From Arthrobacter sp. zg-Y1110 (GTDB taxonomy: Bacteria > Actinomycetota > Actinomycetes > Actinomycetales > Micrococcaceae): DNA of 64,000 nt. The stretch is from NCBI RefSeq assembly GCF_025244865.1, contig NZ_CP104272.1, positions 124,001-188,000 of the forward strand, given 5' to 3'. Under the pieces are notes generated by a model. That model saw only the letters and a program-made list of their open reading frames with translations. It did not search any database and was not told where the DNA came from. Numbering within the stretch: the first letter of the stretch is position 1; each line of letters begins with the position of its first letter. Both the position numbers and the translations under genes were made by a program. Below are positions 1-8,533 of this stretch, piece by piece.

Positions 1-198
1 GCGGCGGAAAACCCGCAGCTGCTGGACGTACGCACCCCGGAAACGCGGACCTTTATCCGGGCGCTGAAGGTTGCCGAGCAACTGCGCCCCGAAGCGGGAA
101 CCGCGGCGGAGGCCGCTGCCTACGCCGAAGCAGTCACCACGCTGGAAGACTCGCTGCGCCGCGCGGAAGCGACCGCTGACGGCGGGCAGGCGGCCTGA
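1..198 (+). CDS. 3' end of an unrecognised CDS (cut by window edge)
   Basis: The first 65 codons of the window form an open frame with actinobacterial codon use, ending in TGA at 196-198. The visible peptide is Ala- and Glu-rich and probably helical (for example AEAVTTLEDSLRRAEA) with no cysteine or membrane segment. No family can be assigned from the fragment. It is co-directional with the acetyltransferase gene 45 bp downstream. Confidence 0.6.
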   Translation, partial: AAENPQLLDVRTPETRTFIRALKVAEQLRPEAGTAAEAAAYAEAVTTLEDSLRRAEATADGGQAA

Positions 199-243
199 CG
201 GCGGGGACTGGACCGTGGTGGGAATGCGTGGCAGTCTCGGGCC

Positions 244-543
244 ATGACTAGCAAAGACATCAGCGTCACGCGCAATGAAGCGCTGAACCGGTACGAACTG
301 CGGCTGGACGGCACCCTCGTGGGTATGGCCGATTACCAGGTGGAGCCGGACGGCGTTGCTTTGACCCATACGGAAATGGAGCCGGCGTTCCGGCATCAGG
401 GCTACTCATCGCGCCTGGCCCGATACGCCGTGGAGGACATTGTGAGCGGCGGGCGACGGATCAAGCCGTACTGCTCCTACATGGCCGCATACCTTGGCAA
501 GCATCCGGAATACAGCCACCACGTGTCCTGGCCGCAGGACTAG
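244..543 (+). CDS. Small GNAT-like N-acetyltransferase (YidJ/Gcn5-C type)
   Basis: A 99-residue protein of the short GNAT-like type. The stretch around residues 46-62 (EPAFRHQGYSSRLARYAVED) matches the acetyl-CoA loop and helix of this family, in which R/Q-x-x-G-x-[GS/S]-x-L is typical. The tail (KPYCSYMAAYLGKHPEY) matches the conserved C-terminal Cys and YL..HPEY motif of the YidJ/At1g77540 group, where the Cys is thought to take part in catalysis. The substrate is unknown, and these proteins usually act as soluble cytoplasmic acetyltransferases. The ATG follows the motif tcgggcc without a clear ribosome binding site. It is probably monocistronic. Confidence 0.85.
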   Translation: MTSKDISVTRNEALNRYELRLDGTLVGMADYQVEPDGVALTHTEMEPAFRHQGYSSRLARYAVEDIVSGGRRIKPYCSYMAAYLGKHPEYSHHVSWPQD

Positions 544-550
544 CCGTTAA

Positions 551-609
551 TTGAAGCTGGCTTCCCGCTCTGCATATGGGGGGAACGCAGAAGGGGAAGC
601 CAGTTCCAA
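551..609. repeat. Inverted repeat upstream of the HTH gene
   Basis: TTGAAGCTGGCTTCCC (551-566) and GGGAAGCCAGTTCCAA (594-609) are inverted copies matching at 14 of 16 positions around a 27-bp spacer. The right arm ends three bases before a TATAAT hexamer. It could be an operator for the adjacent HTH protein or a terminator of the acetyltransferase gene. There is no T-run, which favours a protein-binding site. Confidence 0.6.
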
Positions 610-612
610 CAG

Positions 613-618
613 TATAAT
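613..618 (+). promoter_or_regulatory. Consensus -10 hexamer of the HTH-membrane gene pair
   Basis: A perfect TATAAT lies 38 bp before the ATG at 657. No good -35 hexamer is visible 16-18 bp upstream, and that position is covered by the right arm of the inverted repeat. This is compatible with an autoregulated or activator-dependent promoter (inference). Confidence 0.55.
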
Positions 619-656
619 TCCATTTGTCCGGGTAAATCCAATCGAGGGGGCCGAAG

Positions 657-1382
657 ATGGCGGTGTCTGCCAGGTCTTTCCAGAATTGGCGCAGCGCAGT
701 GGCCCCGGGCGAATCCAACGCAGACGTTTGCCGCCGGACGGGCATCAAGCGCTCCACCCTGACCCAGCAGATTGTCCGGGGCAAAGTATCGGAAATTACC
801 GTGGTCCGGGTGGCTAGGGCGTACGGAAAAAACCCGGTTGAGGCACTGTCGGATTTCGAGGAATACTCCGACCTGCTCGGCGGGCCCTGGCGGCCCACGC
901 CCGCGGAACTCATCAGCCAGGTTTCCTACGTCTGCATCCTGCAGGTGATCCTGGCCCGGGCCACCCAGTCCGGACCCCCGGAATGCCCTGACCTTGCGAA
1001 ATATCCGCACCGGAACGCGATCCGTTCCTGGTTCGAGGCGGTAGACCCGGGGGACCTGCGCCAGCAGCTTAGTGCCAAGACCGGAGTTGCACCGCAGAAT
1101 ATTTCGGCGCAGCTTTCAGCGGGCCGGCTGGCGCCCGAATTGGCCGTGGAAGCGGCGCGGATTGCGGGTGCTTCACTCCCGGGCGGTTTGGTGGCCACCG
1201 GGCTGGTCACGCCGGGAGAGGCCGGCTGGCCGCAGAAGGGCCAGCAGGAGGCATTGGCTGCACTCAGCGATTCCGAACTCATGTTCCTGGCCCGGGACCG
1301 TTTAGACGGGGTGGGAAAGCAACTAAGGAAGTATGAACACGATGTGGAGAATGATCTAACGCTCTTGGAGAACCTGGGATGA
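657..1382 (+). CDS. Helix-turn-helix DNA-binding protein partnered with a 7-TM protein
   Basis: A 241-residue soluble protein. Residues about 18-62 (NADVCRRTGIKRSTLTQQI, then a second helix ending in ARAYGKNPVEAL) look like an XRE-type helix-turn-helix in which the organism's own HTH lacks the first canonical QxxLA helix. A repeat-like second segment near residues 135-165 (LRQQLSAKTGVAPQNISAQL) resembles another HTH. The C-terminus is acidic and helical. The ATG has GAGGGGG 6 bp upstream. The stop overlaps the next gene (ATGA), so the two are translationally coupled. In actinobacteria such HTH plus multi-helix membrane pairs (MAB_1171c-like) occur widely but their function is not established; a sensory or regulatory module is my inference. 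Confidence 0.8.
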   Translation: MAVSARSFQNWRSAVAPGESNADVCRRTGIKRSTLTQQIVRGKVSEITVVRVARAYGKNPVEALSDFEEYSDLLGGPWRPTPAELISQVSYVCILQVILARATQSGPPECPDLAKYPHRNAIRSWFEAVDPGDLRQQLSAKTGVAPQNISAQLSAGRLAPELAVEAARIAGASLPGGLVATGLVTPGEAGWPQKGQQEALAALSDSELMFLARDRLDGVGKQLRKYEHDVENDLTLLENLG

Positions 1383-2116
1383 ATATAGCCTCTGCCATTC
1401 AGTTTGGCGCGCTGGCCGTTGTGGCTGTTTTTACCCTGGTTCGGCTGCCGCTGGCTATCCAGGGCCGCAATCCAATGCTCTTTTGGGGGCTTGCCGCTGC
1501 CACCATAGGAGTCGCGCTGAGCATTCCGTCGATTTACCTTCCCGTGGATGCTTTGCTGGGCGGATCAAATCACGCCAACCTGGTTCTCCGTTATGCGACC
1601 TACGGAGTCGTGGCGCTCATTGGCGGCAGTGCCGCTGCGGCGTTCCAGGCTCCCAAAGTACGCCGAATCATTTTGGGGCTCCCCGGACTCGTAGTACTGG
1701 CCGCAACAGCCATTGCCACCACCGTGTTGTTCAGCATGTGCGACATGCCGGTCTCTTCCCCGGGCCTCAACGGCTATATAAACCAGGAACCCGTCTGGGC
1801 CTACGCCGTGCTGGGACGGATCTATCCCGCCTATATAGCCGCCTGCCTGATCGTTCCCGCTTTCCGTGTCGCTGCGACCGGGAGGCGGCCTGCCCTGCTG
1901 CGGGTCGGATCGGCGCTGGTAGGCGTTGCCCTTGCCGAGATCGTGATCTGGTCGGCGCTGTGGGTGACCGGACAGCAGACCGGTGTTTGGGACTACATCC
2001 TGCCGCATTCCTCGGTCATTATCCTCACGGCTGGGCTCGCTGCCGTAGCCGTCTACGGTATCGCCGCAAAAAAGAAAGAAAAGCAAAGCCTGCTGACGCA
2101 TAGCTACGCAAGGTGA
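1379..2116 (+). CDS. Seven-helix membrane protein coupled to the HTH gene (MAB_1171c-like)
   Basis: 245 residues with seven predicted membrane helices, roughly at 4-24, 32-52, 67-86, 96-117, 140-160, 173-194 and 208-228, and a basic tail after the last helix (AAKKKEKQ). There is no ATP-binding, kinase or transport signature. The ATG overlaps the preceding stop by 4 bp, so production is coupled to the HTH protein. The topology and linkage resemble the actinobacterial MAB_1171c group, annotated as putative transporters without biochemical proof. A membrane sensor or anchor for the HTH protein is an equally good reading. Confidence 0.75.
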   Translation: MNIASAIQFGALAVVAVFTLVRLPLAIQGRNPMLFWGLAAATIGVALSIPSIYLPVDALLGGSNHANLVLRYATYGVVALIGGSAAAAFQAPKVRRIILGLPGLVVLAATAIATTVLFSMCDMPVSSPGLNGYINQEPVWAYAVLGRIYPAYIAACLIVPAFRVAATGRRPALLRVGSALVGVALAEIVIWSALWVTGQQTGVWDYILPHSSVIILTAGLAAVAVYGIAAKKKEKQSLLTHSYAR

Positions 2117-2209
2117 CAATTAGGTAAAGTTGTTCACGATTTCATGTTTGTATGCCAGAATAATGAATATGTAACGTCCGCTGCCTGTGGGGGGTCAGCG
2201 TGAAGTTGC

Positions 2210-2242
2210 AACGAAGCCAGCGGCACTGCCGTTGGCTTCGTC
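2210..2242 (+). terminator. Stem-loop after the HTH-membrane pair
   Basis: AACGAAGCCAGCGGC (2210-2224) pairs with GCCGTTGGCTTCGTC (2228-2242) with few mismatches around a 3-base loop. A short T-rich stretch (CATTTCC) follows. It is a plausible weak intrinsic terminator for the rightward transcript. Confidence 0.6.
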
Positions 2243-2273
2243 ATTTCCGGGAATAGCCGGTACTGAAAGCAAA

Positions 2274-2310
2274 AGGCGGGACATTCATAGAACGGATGAG
2301 TGCCCCGCCT
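2274..2310 (-). terminator. Terminator of the fru-pts operon
   Basis: AGGCGGGACATTCAT (2274-2288) and ATGAGTGCCCCGCCT (2296-2310) form a stem of about 15 bp. Read leftward it ends in CCCGCCTTTTGC, giving a short U-run 15 bp past the ptsH stop. It is correctly placed for the leftward PTS operon. Confidence 0.7.
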
Positions 2311-2324
2311 CTTGCCCGGGCTGC

Positions 2325-2603
2325 CTAGGTCGCATCCAGATCCGTCTCGAGAATCTTGGCCAGTTCCTCCAGGGCCGTTTCCGCACCCTCCCCGTCCGAG
2401 CGCAGCACCACCACATCTCCGTGCGATGCGCCAAGGCTCATCAGGGACAGCATGCTCGAGGCATCCATTGCCTCTTCGGCCGGTTCCCCTTCCATCGCTA
2501 TGGTCACGTCGACGGGCTGGGCCGCTGCCGCTTCCGCGAAGATCGATGCCGGCCGGGCATGGAGTCCCACCCTGCTGGCCACTGTGGCTTTGCGTTCTGC
2601 CAT
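2325..2603 (-). CDS. ptsH: Phosphocarrier protein HPr
   Basis: A 92-residue HPr, the size expected of the family. The phosphoacceptor His15 lies in VGLHARPAS. The region SSMLSLMSLG contains Ser50, which corresponds to the regulatory Ser46 of Bacillus HPr; actinobacteria generally lack the HPr kinase, so that site may not be used. HPr carries phosphate from enzyme I to EIIA in the cytoplasm. It is the last gene of the leftward operon fruK-fruA-ptsI-ptsH, 51 bp after ptsI, with AAGGAA upstream of the ATG and a terminator behind. Confidence 0.95.
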   Translation of the reverse strand: MAERKATVASRVGLHARPASIFAEAAAAQPVDVTIAMEGEPAEEAMDASSMLSLMSLGASHGDVVVLRSDGEGAETALEELAKILETDLDAT

Positions 2604-2654
2604 TTTTCGTTCCTTCCGTGGTTAAGCTGCTGGCTTTTGTTCCGCCTTGCCCGC

Positions 2655-4358
2655 CTACAGTCCGAGCTGTTCGAGGATGGGCAGCCGGCTGCGGACAATG
2701 GTGCGCGCTTCAGCCGCGGAGTGTGCCGCCAGGGCCCTCGCGGACAACTCTTTCGCCTGGTCATGGGTCACGGAAGCCAGGACCGTCCCCACGGTGGACA
2801 GTGCCCGGGGAGTCATCGACAGCGTGTTCACTCCCATGCCGGCCAGGACGACGGCGAGTGCGGGGTCGGCGGCTGCCTCACCACAAACACCCACGGTCCT
2901 GGCGCCGGCCGCCGGGTCCAGGGCCGTGGCTCTTGCCGCACCGGCCACGGTGGCGGAAATCAACTGCAGGACAGCCGGCTGCCACGGGTCGTTCAGCGAC
3001 GCCAGCGAACCCAGTTGCCGGTCCGAGGCCATGGTGTACTGCGTCAGGTCATTGGTGCCCAGGCTGGCAAACCTCACCCGCGAAAGGATGGCTTCGGACA
3101 TGATGGCCGCCGACGGCACCTCCACCATCACCCCGGGCATGCCGAGTCCGGCTCCGGCGCACATCACCGCGAAGTCGGCGGCCTCCTCCGCGGTGGAGAC
3201 CATCGGTGCCATTACCCAGACATCCGCCGTGGAGGCCCCGGCGGCAGCGGCAATAGCCTCGAGTTGGCGGGCGAGGACACCAGGCGTGGAACGGTCGGTC
3301 CGGAATCCGCGTACCCCCAGCGCCGGGTTGGGCTCCGTTGTGTCCGTCAGGAACGGGAGCGGCTTGTCCGCGCCGGCGTCGAGGGTCCGGATCACTACCT
3401 TCCGGCCGGGGAATGCTTCGAACACCGCACCGTAGGCGGCAACCTGTTCCTCGATGGTGGGTTCGGTATCCCTGCCTAGGAAACAGAACTCCGTGCGGAG
3501 CAGCCCGATTCCTTCGGCACCTGCCTCCGCCGCGGCCCGGGCGTCCTTCCCTGATCCCACGTTGGCCAACAACGGCACCAGGTACCCGTCCGAGGTTGAG
3601 CCCGTGCCGTTGAATGCCGGGAGTGCGGAGCGGGCCGCGTATTTGTGCGCAGCCTCCCGTTCCTCTTCCCCGGGTTCCACCACCACGGTGCCGGCCGCGC
3701 CGTCGAGATAGATTTCGGCTCCATCAGGAACTTCGTCCGCGCCGGGGGCTCCGACCACGGCGGGCAGGCCCAGGGAGCGGGCGAGGATTGCCGTGTGGGA
3801 CTGCGGGCCGCCCTCGCTGGTGACCAGTCCGATCACCATTGCCGGGTCCAGCGTTGCGGTGTCGGCCGGTGCCAGCTCCACGGCCGTGAGGATAAAGGGA
3901 ACATCGGAAGCCGGAATCCCGGGTGCCGGCAGTCCGTTGAGTTCGGCGACAATCCGGGCGCGGACATCCAGCACGTCCTGGGTCCGTTCAGCCATGTAGC
4001 CGCCGAGGCTCTGGAGCATGGCGGCTACCTCCATGCCCGCTTCCCAGATGGCCCGGTCCGTAGCCATGCCTGCGTTGATGTGTTTGCCCGCCGCTTTGAG
4101 CAGCATGGGATCGGAAGCCATCATGGCGGTGGCGTCCAACACGGCTTTTGCATCTCCCGAGGCGGTTTCCGCCCGGTGCTTGAGGTCCCCCCGGACTGCT
4201 TCAGCGGCATCCTTGAGGCGGCTTTTCTCCCCGTCCACCGTGCTGCCCGGGGCTGGTTTCGCCTCGGCATCAGGCTCGGGCACCGGAGGCGGCATCCGGC
4301 GCGAGGGGCCGAGGACGCGTCCGGCACTGACTCCGATTCCCTGGATGGTCCGCATCAT
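2655..4358 (-). CDS. ptsI: PTS enzyme I (phosphoenolpyruvate-protein phosphotransferase)
   Basis: 567 residues, the normal length. It transfers phosphate from PEP to HPr. The phosphohistidine domain has the active His188 in GGPQSHTAILARSLGLPA. The PEP-binding barrel shows LRTEFCFLGRD, the GVRGFR motif and the catalytic Cys492 in VGVCGEAAADP. An unusual Pro/Asp/Lys-rich insertion follows the first strand (residues about 20-45, PPPVPEPDAEAKPAPG). The start has two adjacent ATGs behind GAGGAAGG, and the first is used here. It lies 28 bp after fruA, so it is expressed with the fructose permease rather than as a separate general PTS operon. Confidence 0.95.
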   Translation of the reverse strand: MMRTIQGIGVSAGRVLGPSRRMPPPVPEPDAEAKPAPGSTVDGEKSRLKDAAEAVRGDLKHRAETASGDAKAVLDATAMMASDPMLLKAAGKHINAGMATDRAIWEAGMEVAAMLQSLGGYMAERTQDVLDVRARIVAELNGLPAPGIPASDVPFILTAVELAPADTATLDPAMVIGLVTSEGGPQSHTAILARSLGLPAVVGAPGADEVPDGAEIYLDGAAGTVVVEPGEEEREAAHKYAARSALPAFNGTGSTSDGYLVPLLANVGSGKDARAAAEAGAEGIGLLRTEFCFLGRDTEPTIEEQVAAYGAVFEAFPGRKVVIRTLDAGADKPLPFLTDTTEPNPALGVRGFRTDRSTPGVLARQLEAIAAAAGASTADVWVMAPMVSTAEEAADFAVMCAGAGLGMPGVMVEVPSAAIMSEAILSRVRFASLGTNDLTQYTMASDRQLGSLASLNDPWQPAVLQLISATVAGAARATALDPAAGARTVGVCGEAAADPALAVVLAGMGVNTLSMTPRALSTVGTVLASVTHDQAKELSARALAAHSAAEARTIVRSRLPILEQLGL

Positions 4359-4386
4359 CTAAGCCTTCCTCTTCATCGACTGTGCT

Positions 4387-6609
4387 TTAGGCAATTGCTG
4401 GTTCCTCCACCTTTTTCCGGGGCTTCACGAACCGTTTCAAAGCCACGTAAACGAACCCGGTAACAGCTGCTCCTGCCAGTATGGCGACGATGAACATCAG
4501 CAGGTTGCCGATGGCGAAGAACACGAAGATACCGCCGTGCGGTGCCTGTGAGGTTACCCCGGTGCCCAGGCAGATCGCACCGGCCACCGCACCGCCCAGC
4601 ATGGTGGAGGGAATGACCCGGAAGAAATCGGAAGCGGCAAACGGGATGGCGCCCTCCGAAATGAAGGCCGCACCCAGCAGCCACGCCGCCTTTCCGTTCT
4701 CGCGCAGGGCCATGCTGAACTGGTTCTTTGCCAGCACCGTGGAGGCAAAAGCCATGCCCAGCGGCGGGACCATGCCGGCTGCCATGACCGCTGCCATGAT
4801 TTCCCACGGCACCTGGTTCTCGAAGCTGCCTTCCCCAAGCCCGGCAACGGCAAACGCGTACGCCACCTTGTTGATCGGACCACCCAGATCGGAACCCATC
4901 ATCAGGCCAAGAATGATGCCCAGACCGATGGCCGCCACACCGGTGAGGCCGGTCAGCCAGTCATTCAGTCCCAGGGTCAAGGCGGCAATGGGTCCGCCCA
5001 GGACCAGCATCATCAGGCCGGAGGCTATGATCGACGCCAAAAGCGGAATGATGACCACCGGCATCAGCCCCCGCATCCACGACGGAACGTTCCAGCCGCC
5101 GATCCAGCGGGCCGCGTAACCGGCCAGCAGGCCGCCGATGATGCCGCCGATGAAGCCGGCATCCATAAACACCGCCACGGCGCCTGCGGTGAAGCCCGGT
5201 GCGATGCCCGGCCGGTCGGCCAGGGCATAGGCAATGTAACCGGCCAGGGCAGGCACCAGGAAGCCCATGGACAGGGAGCCGATCTTCCAGAACACGGCTC
5301 CGAGATAGGGGATCACCCCTTCAGGCGGCGGATTAAGGATCGACGTGCCGTCCAGCATCCGGTCTCCGTTGGCGACGTCGTCGACCGACAGTGCGAGCTC
5401 GTAGCCGCCCAGGAGGAAGCCGAGGGCAATCAGCAGACCGCCGCCGGCAACAAACGGAATCATGTAGCTGACGCCGGTCAGCAGCGCCCGCTTGAGCTGT
5501 CCGCCGAAGCCTTCCCCGCCGGAGCCGGAGCCGCCTTCGTTCTCCTCCCCGCCGCCGCCGCCTCCGGACACGCGCCGGGCATTCGGGTCATTGACTGCGT
5601 TGAGGGCTTCGTCGATCATCACGCCCGGTTCGTCGATGCCGCGTTTCACGGGTCCGCTGATCAGCGGTTTCCCGGCGAAGCGCCCCTTGTCCCGGACATC
5701 GACGTCGACGGCAAAGATCACCGCTTCCGCGTTGCGGATCACCGAGGGGTCCAGGGGAGTGGATTTGGCGGAACCCTGCGTTTCCACCTGCAGGTCGACG
5801 CCGCGCTCGGCAGCTGCCGCGGCGAGGGAATCAGCGGCCATGTAGGTGTGCGCAATACCGGTGGGGCATGCGGTCACGGCGACCAGATGCCGTGACCTCG
5901 AGGTGTCCGTGTGGGTTGCTCCGGTACCGCCCGCGGAAGCAGGAGCGTCGGCTCCGTGTCCGCCGTCGCCGGTTCCGTCCGCTTGGCCCCCGCCCGTTTG
6001 GCCCCCGCCCGCTTGGCCCCCGCCCGCTTGGCCCCCGCCCGTTTGGCCCCCGTCGCGGGAGCCGGCGTCGCTGCCCACGGCAGTGGCGCCGGTGGCCGCA
6101 CCCGCCGCAGCGGCGCCGCCCGCACCGGCGGCGCTTCCGGCGCTGTCCGGTGCGGGGCCGAGCCCGAGGGCTCCGTCAACCAGTTCCACGATCTGCACCG
6201 GCGAGGTAGCCGAACGCAGGGAGGCGGTGAAGTCCTTACGGATGAGCGATCGGGCCAGCTTTGCGAGCAGTTGGAGGTGTTCCTGGTCCGCTCCTTCCGG
6301 AGCAGCAATGAAAAAGACGATGTCGGCGGGGCCGTCCTTCGCTCCCCAGTCCACTGCGGGACGAATCCGCGCCATGGCGAGCGTCGGTTTGGTGACCGCC
6401 GCGGACCGGCAGTGCGGAATCGCAATGCCGCCGGGCACGCCGGTGGCGGTCTTCGATTCACGGGCCATCGCATCCGCGTAGAGGTCTTCGTAATTGGTCG
6501 CCCGGCCCGCGGCCACCACACCCCGGGCCAAATGGCCGATAACAGTGGTCTTGTCCGTGCCCAGGTTCTCGTCCAATGTGACCAGGTCCGGCGTAATGAG
6601 GTCCGACAT
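4387..6609 (-). CDS. fruA: PTS fructose-specific EIIABC
   Basis: 740 residues carrying all three fructose EII domains. The N-terminal EIIA spans about residues 1-150, with phospho-His66 in GIAIPHCRSA. A low-complexity Gly/Gln linker (187-212) follows. EIIB begins near residue 240 with phospho-Cys248 in VTACPTGIAHTYMAA. EIIC starts near residue 370 and carries about eight to nine membrane helices. Together they import fructose as fructose 1-phosphate. The ATG overlaps the fruK stop (TGATG), so the two are coupled. The tail ends in a basic cytoplasmic segment (KRFVKPRKK). Confidence 0.95.
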   Translation of the reverse strand: MSDLITPDLVTLDENLGTDKTTVIGHLARGVVAAGRATNYEDLYADAMARESKTATGVPGGIAIPHCRSAAVTKPTLAMARIRPAVDWGAKDGPADIVFFIAAPEGADQEHLQLLAKLARSLIRKDFTASLRSATSPVQIVELVDGALGLGPAPDSAGSAAGAGGAAAAGAATGATAVGSDAGSRDGGQTGGGQAGGGQAGGGQTGGGQADGTGDGGHGADAPASAGGTGATHTDTSRSRHLVAVTACPTGIAHTYMAADSLAAAAAERGVDLQVETQGSAKSTPLDPSVIRNAEAVIFAVDVDVRDKGRFAGKPLISGPVKRGIDEPGVMIDEALNAVNDPNARRVSGGGGGGEENEGGSGSGGEGFGGQLKRALLTGVSYMIPFVAGGGLLIALGFLLGGYELALSVDDVANGDRMLDGTSILNPPPEGVIPYLGAVFWKIGSLSMGFLVPALAGYIAYALADRPGIAPGFTAGAVAVFMDAGFIGGIIGGLLAGYAARWIGGWNVPSWMRGLMPVVIIPLLASIIASGLMMLVLGGPIAALTLGLNDWLTGLTGVAAIGLGIILGLMMGSDLGGPINKVAYAFAVAGLGEGSFENQVPWEIMAAVMAAGMVPPLGMAFASTVLAKNQFSMALRENGKAAWLLGAAFISEGAIPFAASDFFRVIPSTMLGGAVAGAICLGTGVTSQAPHGGIFVFFAIGNLLMFIVAILAGAAVTGFVYVALKRFVKPRKKVEEPAIA
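5981..6055 (-). repeat. Five 15-bp tandem repeats encoding the GGGQ(A/T) linker of FruA
   Basis: Five head-to-tail units at 5981, 5996, 6011, 6026 and 6041 of the type G(C/T)TTGGCCCCCGCCC. Read on the minus strand they encode Gly-Gly-Gly-Gln-Ala/Thr pentapeptides between the EIIA and EIIB domains. The in-frame period means copy-number changes only alter linker length. Confidence 0.95.
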
Positions 6610-7655
6610 CAGCTTTCCTCCTTCGAAGACGACGACGGCGAAGCGGTGGCGCTCCCGGCGGCAGCTCCCCGAGGGGTGCCCCGGGTGCCGTTGAGGGTGG
6701 TGACCGTTACCGCTCCTGGATCAGTAGCTGTAACGGCTGGGACAGTGGTTCCGGGAAGGGAGGCAGCGGCGGCACCGTGGGCTACTGCCTGCCGTAGGCA
6801 GTCCGGAGGTGCCGCACCGGAGACGTCGGCAAGCAGGTACCCGGCCAGGGCCGAATCCCCTGCGCCAACCGTCGAGCGGGCCTGCACGGGTGGTCGGGTG
6901 GCCAGCCAGCTTCCGTGCGCAGTGACCAGCAGTGCGCCCCTGGCACCCAGGGTGGCGAGGACGGCGCCGACGCCGCGTTCAATCAGCATCCCCGCCGCCC
7001 GCGCCGCCAGCAGGGGGTCGGCTTCCAGTTCCGCTTCGGAGGAAAACCCCGTGGCTTCGGAGAGTTCCTCGGCATTGGGTTTAAGCAGGTCCGGCTCCGC
7101 TCCGTGCAGCAACGCGCCCATGAGGGGCGGTCCGGAGGAGTCGATGGCTATGCGCGGCGCCTTGGCCCCCAGCCGGTCCCTCACGGTATGGGCCACCGAT
7201 GCGTAAAAGTCCGGCGGCACTTCCGGGGGGAGCGAGCCGGCCAGCACCAGCCAGGAACCCGGGCCGCTGTCGCCGGCGGTGCAGGCCCCTACCAGCAGGG
7301 AGATCAGTGCCTCCTGCTCCACCGGCTTCAGCGGCGGACCGGGAGCATTGATCTTAGTGGTGGTGCCGTCCGGCTCCGTGAGCGTGATGTTGCTGCGCAG
7401 CGGCGCCGCGATGGGCAGGTTCAAGTACTCGACTCCCGCCTGCCGCAATCCGGCCATGACGGGATCGGCGTCGGCGCCGGGAAGGACGGCAACGGACCGG
7501 ATACCCGAGACAGTCAGGGCCCGGGAGACGTTTACGCCTTTGCCGCCCGGCTCTTCTCCCGCGGCAACGGCACGCTGGACGGCTCCCCGCTCCAGTGCCC
7601 CGGGGAGCGAAACGGTGCGGTCCAGGCTGGGATTGGCAGTAAGGGTGAGGATCAT
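6609..7655 (-). CDS. fruK: 1-phosphofructokinase
   Basis: A PfkB-family sugar kinase converting fructose 1-phosphate to fructose 1,6-bisphosphate. The start is placed at the ATG of MILTLTANPSLDRT, where the family normally begins; an in-frame extension of 43 codons upstream has no family resemblance. The N-terminal PfkB motif is GGKGVNVSRAL and the C-terminal signature is GAGDSALAGYLLAD, with the catalytic Asp in GAGDS. The protein is about 348 residues with a poorly conserved, Ala/Ser-rich tail. It is the first gene of the PTS operon. No DeoR-type fruR gene is adjacent, unlike many actinobacterial fru operons. Confidence 0.93.
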   Translation of the reverse strand: MILTLTANPSLDRTVSLPGALERGAVQRAVAAGEEPGGKGVNVSRALTVSGIRSVAVLPGADADPVMAGLRQAGVEYLNLPIAAPLRSNITLTEPDGTTTKINAPGPPLKPVEQEALISLLVGACTAGDSGPGSWLVLAGSLPPEVPPDFYASVAHTVRDRLGAKAPRIAIDSSGPPLMGALLHGAEPDLLKPNAEELSEATGFSSEAELEADPLLAARAAGMLIERGVGAVLATLGARGALLVTAHGSWLATRPPVQARSTVGAGDSALAGYLLADVSGAAPPDCLRQAVAHGAAAASLPGTTVPAVTATDPGAVTVTTLNGTRGTPRGAAAGSATASPSSSSKEES

Positions 7656-7900
7656 AAAGGGGATCCGTCCAGGCCGTGCCTGCCAGGGCCGGCCGCTGTT
7701 GGGAGGGGAACGGCGTGCCGGTGCGGTTCCCGGTGCTTTTGGTGGCTTCTGCTCGGATACATGCACGCCCGCGATCTGTGGCAACAGCCACGTTTATGCG
7801 CTGAGTGCGACTTTACTTTTGCCGCACCACCCGTGGCAATGGCCCTTGGGCGGCGCCGCGCCGACGGCCTGCAAACGGCATGCAGCGCTACGCTGAACCG

Positions 7901-8533
7901 ATGGAAAACGTAACGTGGTCCGAGCCGGCGGAGCGACGCCGTGGGCGCGAACTGGTGGTCTTTCTGCACGGCTACGGATCCGGCGAGCAGGCAATGGAGC
8001 GGCTCTTCATCGCCCTGCCGGCTTCTGCTGTCGGAGCCGCCGTGCGGGGGCCGTTGGATGTGGGGGGAGCCAGCGGATGGTTCCTGCTGGATCCGCTCCT
8101 GAACTCGGACACCGCCGAGGTCCTGGAATCCTCGCTCTCGCTGCTGGCCTGGCTGGACCGGACCCGTACGGAATACGGGTTCACCGGAATCTCGCTGGTG
8201 GGATTCTCCCAGGGCATGGCCATGGCCGGCACGCTTTTGCGGTTGAGGCCGCAGGATTTCCGCGCCGTCGTCGGCCTTTCCGGTTTCATTGCCCGCAACG
8301 AACTCCTCGCCGCCGCGGAACCGCTGCCCGTGAGGGTGCCGTTCTTTTGGGGGCGGGACCGGGAGGACTGGGTCATTAATGCAGACGCAGTGAATTACAC
8401 CGCGCAGTGGCTTGACGAGAATGTGGCGCTGACGGCGCGGACCTATTCGGGAATGGGGCATTCCATAGGTACTCGTGAAATCACGGATGTAGCGGTTTTC
8501 CTCCGCCGGTACCTTGCCGCCGACACGCCGTAG
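7901..8533 (+). CDS. Phospholipase/carboxylesterase-family alpha/beta-hydrolase
   Basis: About 210 residues. It begins at the ATG of MENVTWSEP, chosen because the conserved ELVVFLHGYGSGE oxyanion strand starts soon after. The nucleophile is Ser in GFSQGMAMA, the acid is likely Asp in GRDREDWVI, and the catalytic His is in GMGHSI. This is the short-esterase (YpfH/Abhydrolase_2) type, cytoplasmic, with no signal peptide. The natural substrate is unknown. It is transcribed divergently from fruK, with a 245-bp gap between them. Confidence 0.88.
   Translation: MENVTWSEPAERRRGRELVVFLHGYGSGEQAMERLFIALPASAVGAAVRGPLDVGGASGWFLLDPLLNSDTAEVLESSLSLLAWLDRTRTEYGFTGISLVGFSQGMAMAGTLLRLRPQDFRAVVGLSGFIARNELLAAAEPLPVRVPFFWGRDREDWVINADAVNYTAQWLDENVALTARTYSGMGHSIGTREITDVAVFLRRYLAADTP

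Noticed and set aside
2187..3479. Long rightward frame opposite ptsI and ptsH
   Set aside because: Its translation has the Arg/Gly/His-rich look of a shadow, and the minus strand has full HPr and enzyme I sequences.
7656..7900. FruR or CRP-like site between fruK and the esterase
   Set aside because: GTGCG and CGCAC half-sites near 7805-7827 are present, but spacing and flanks match no known consensus; not listed as a feature.
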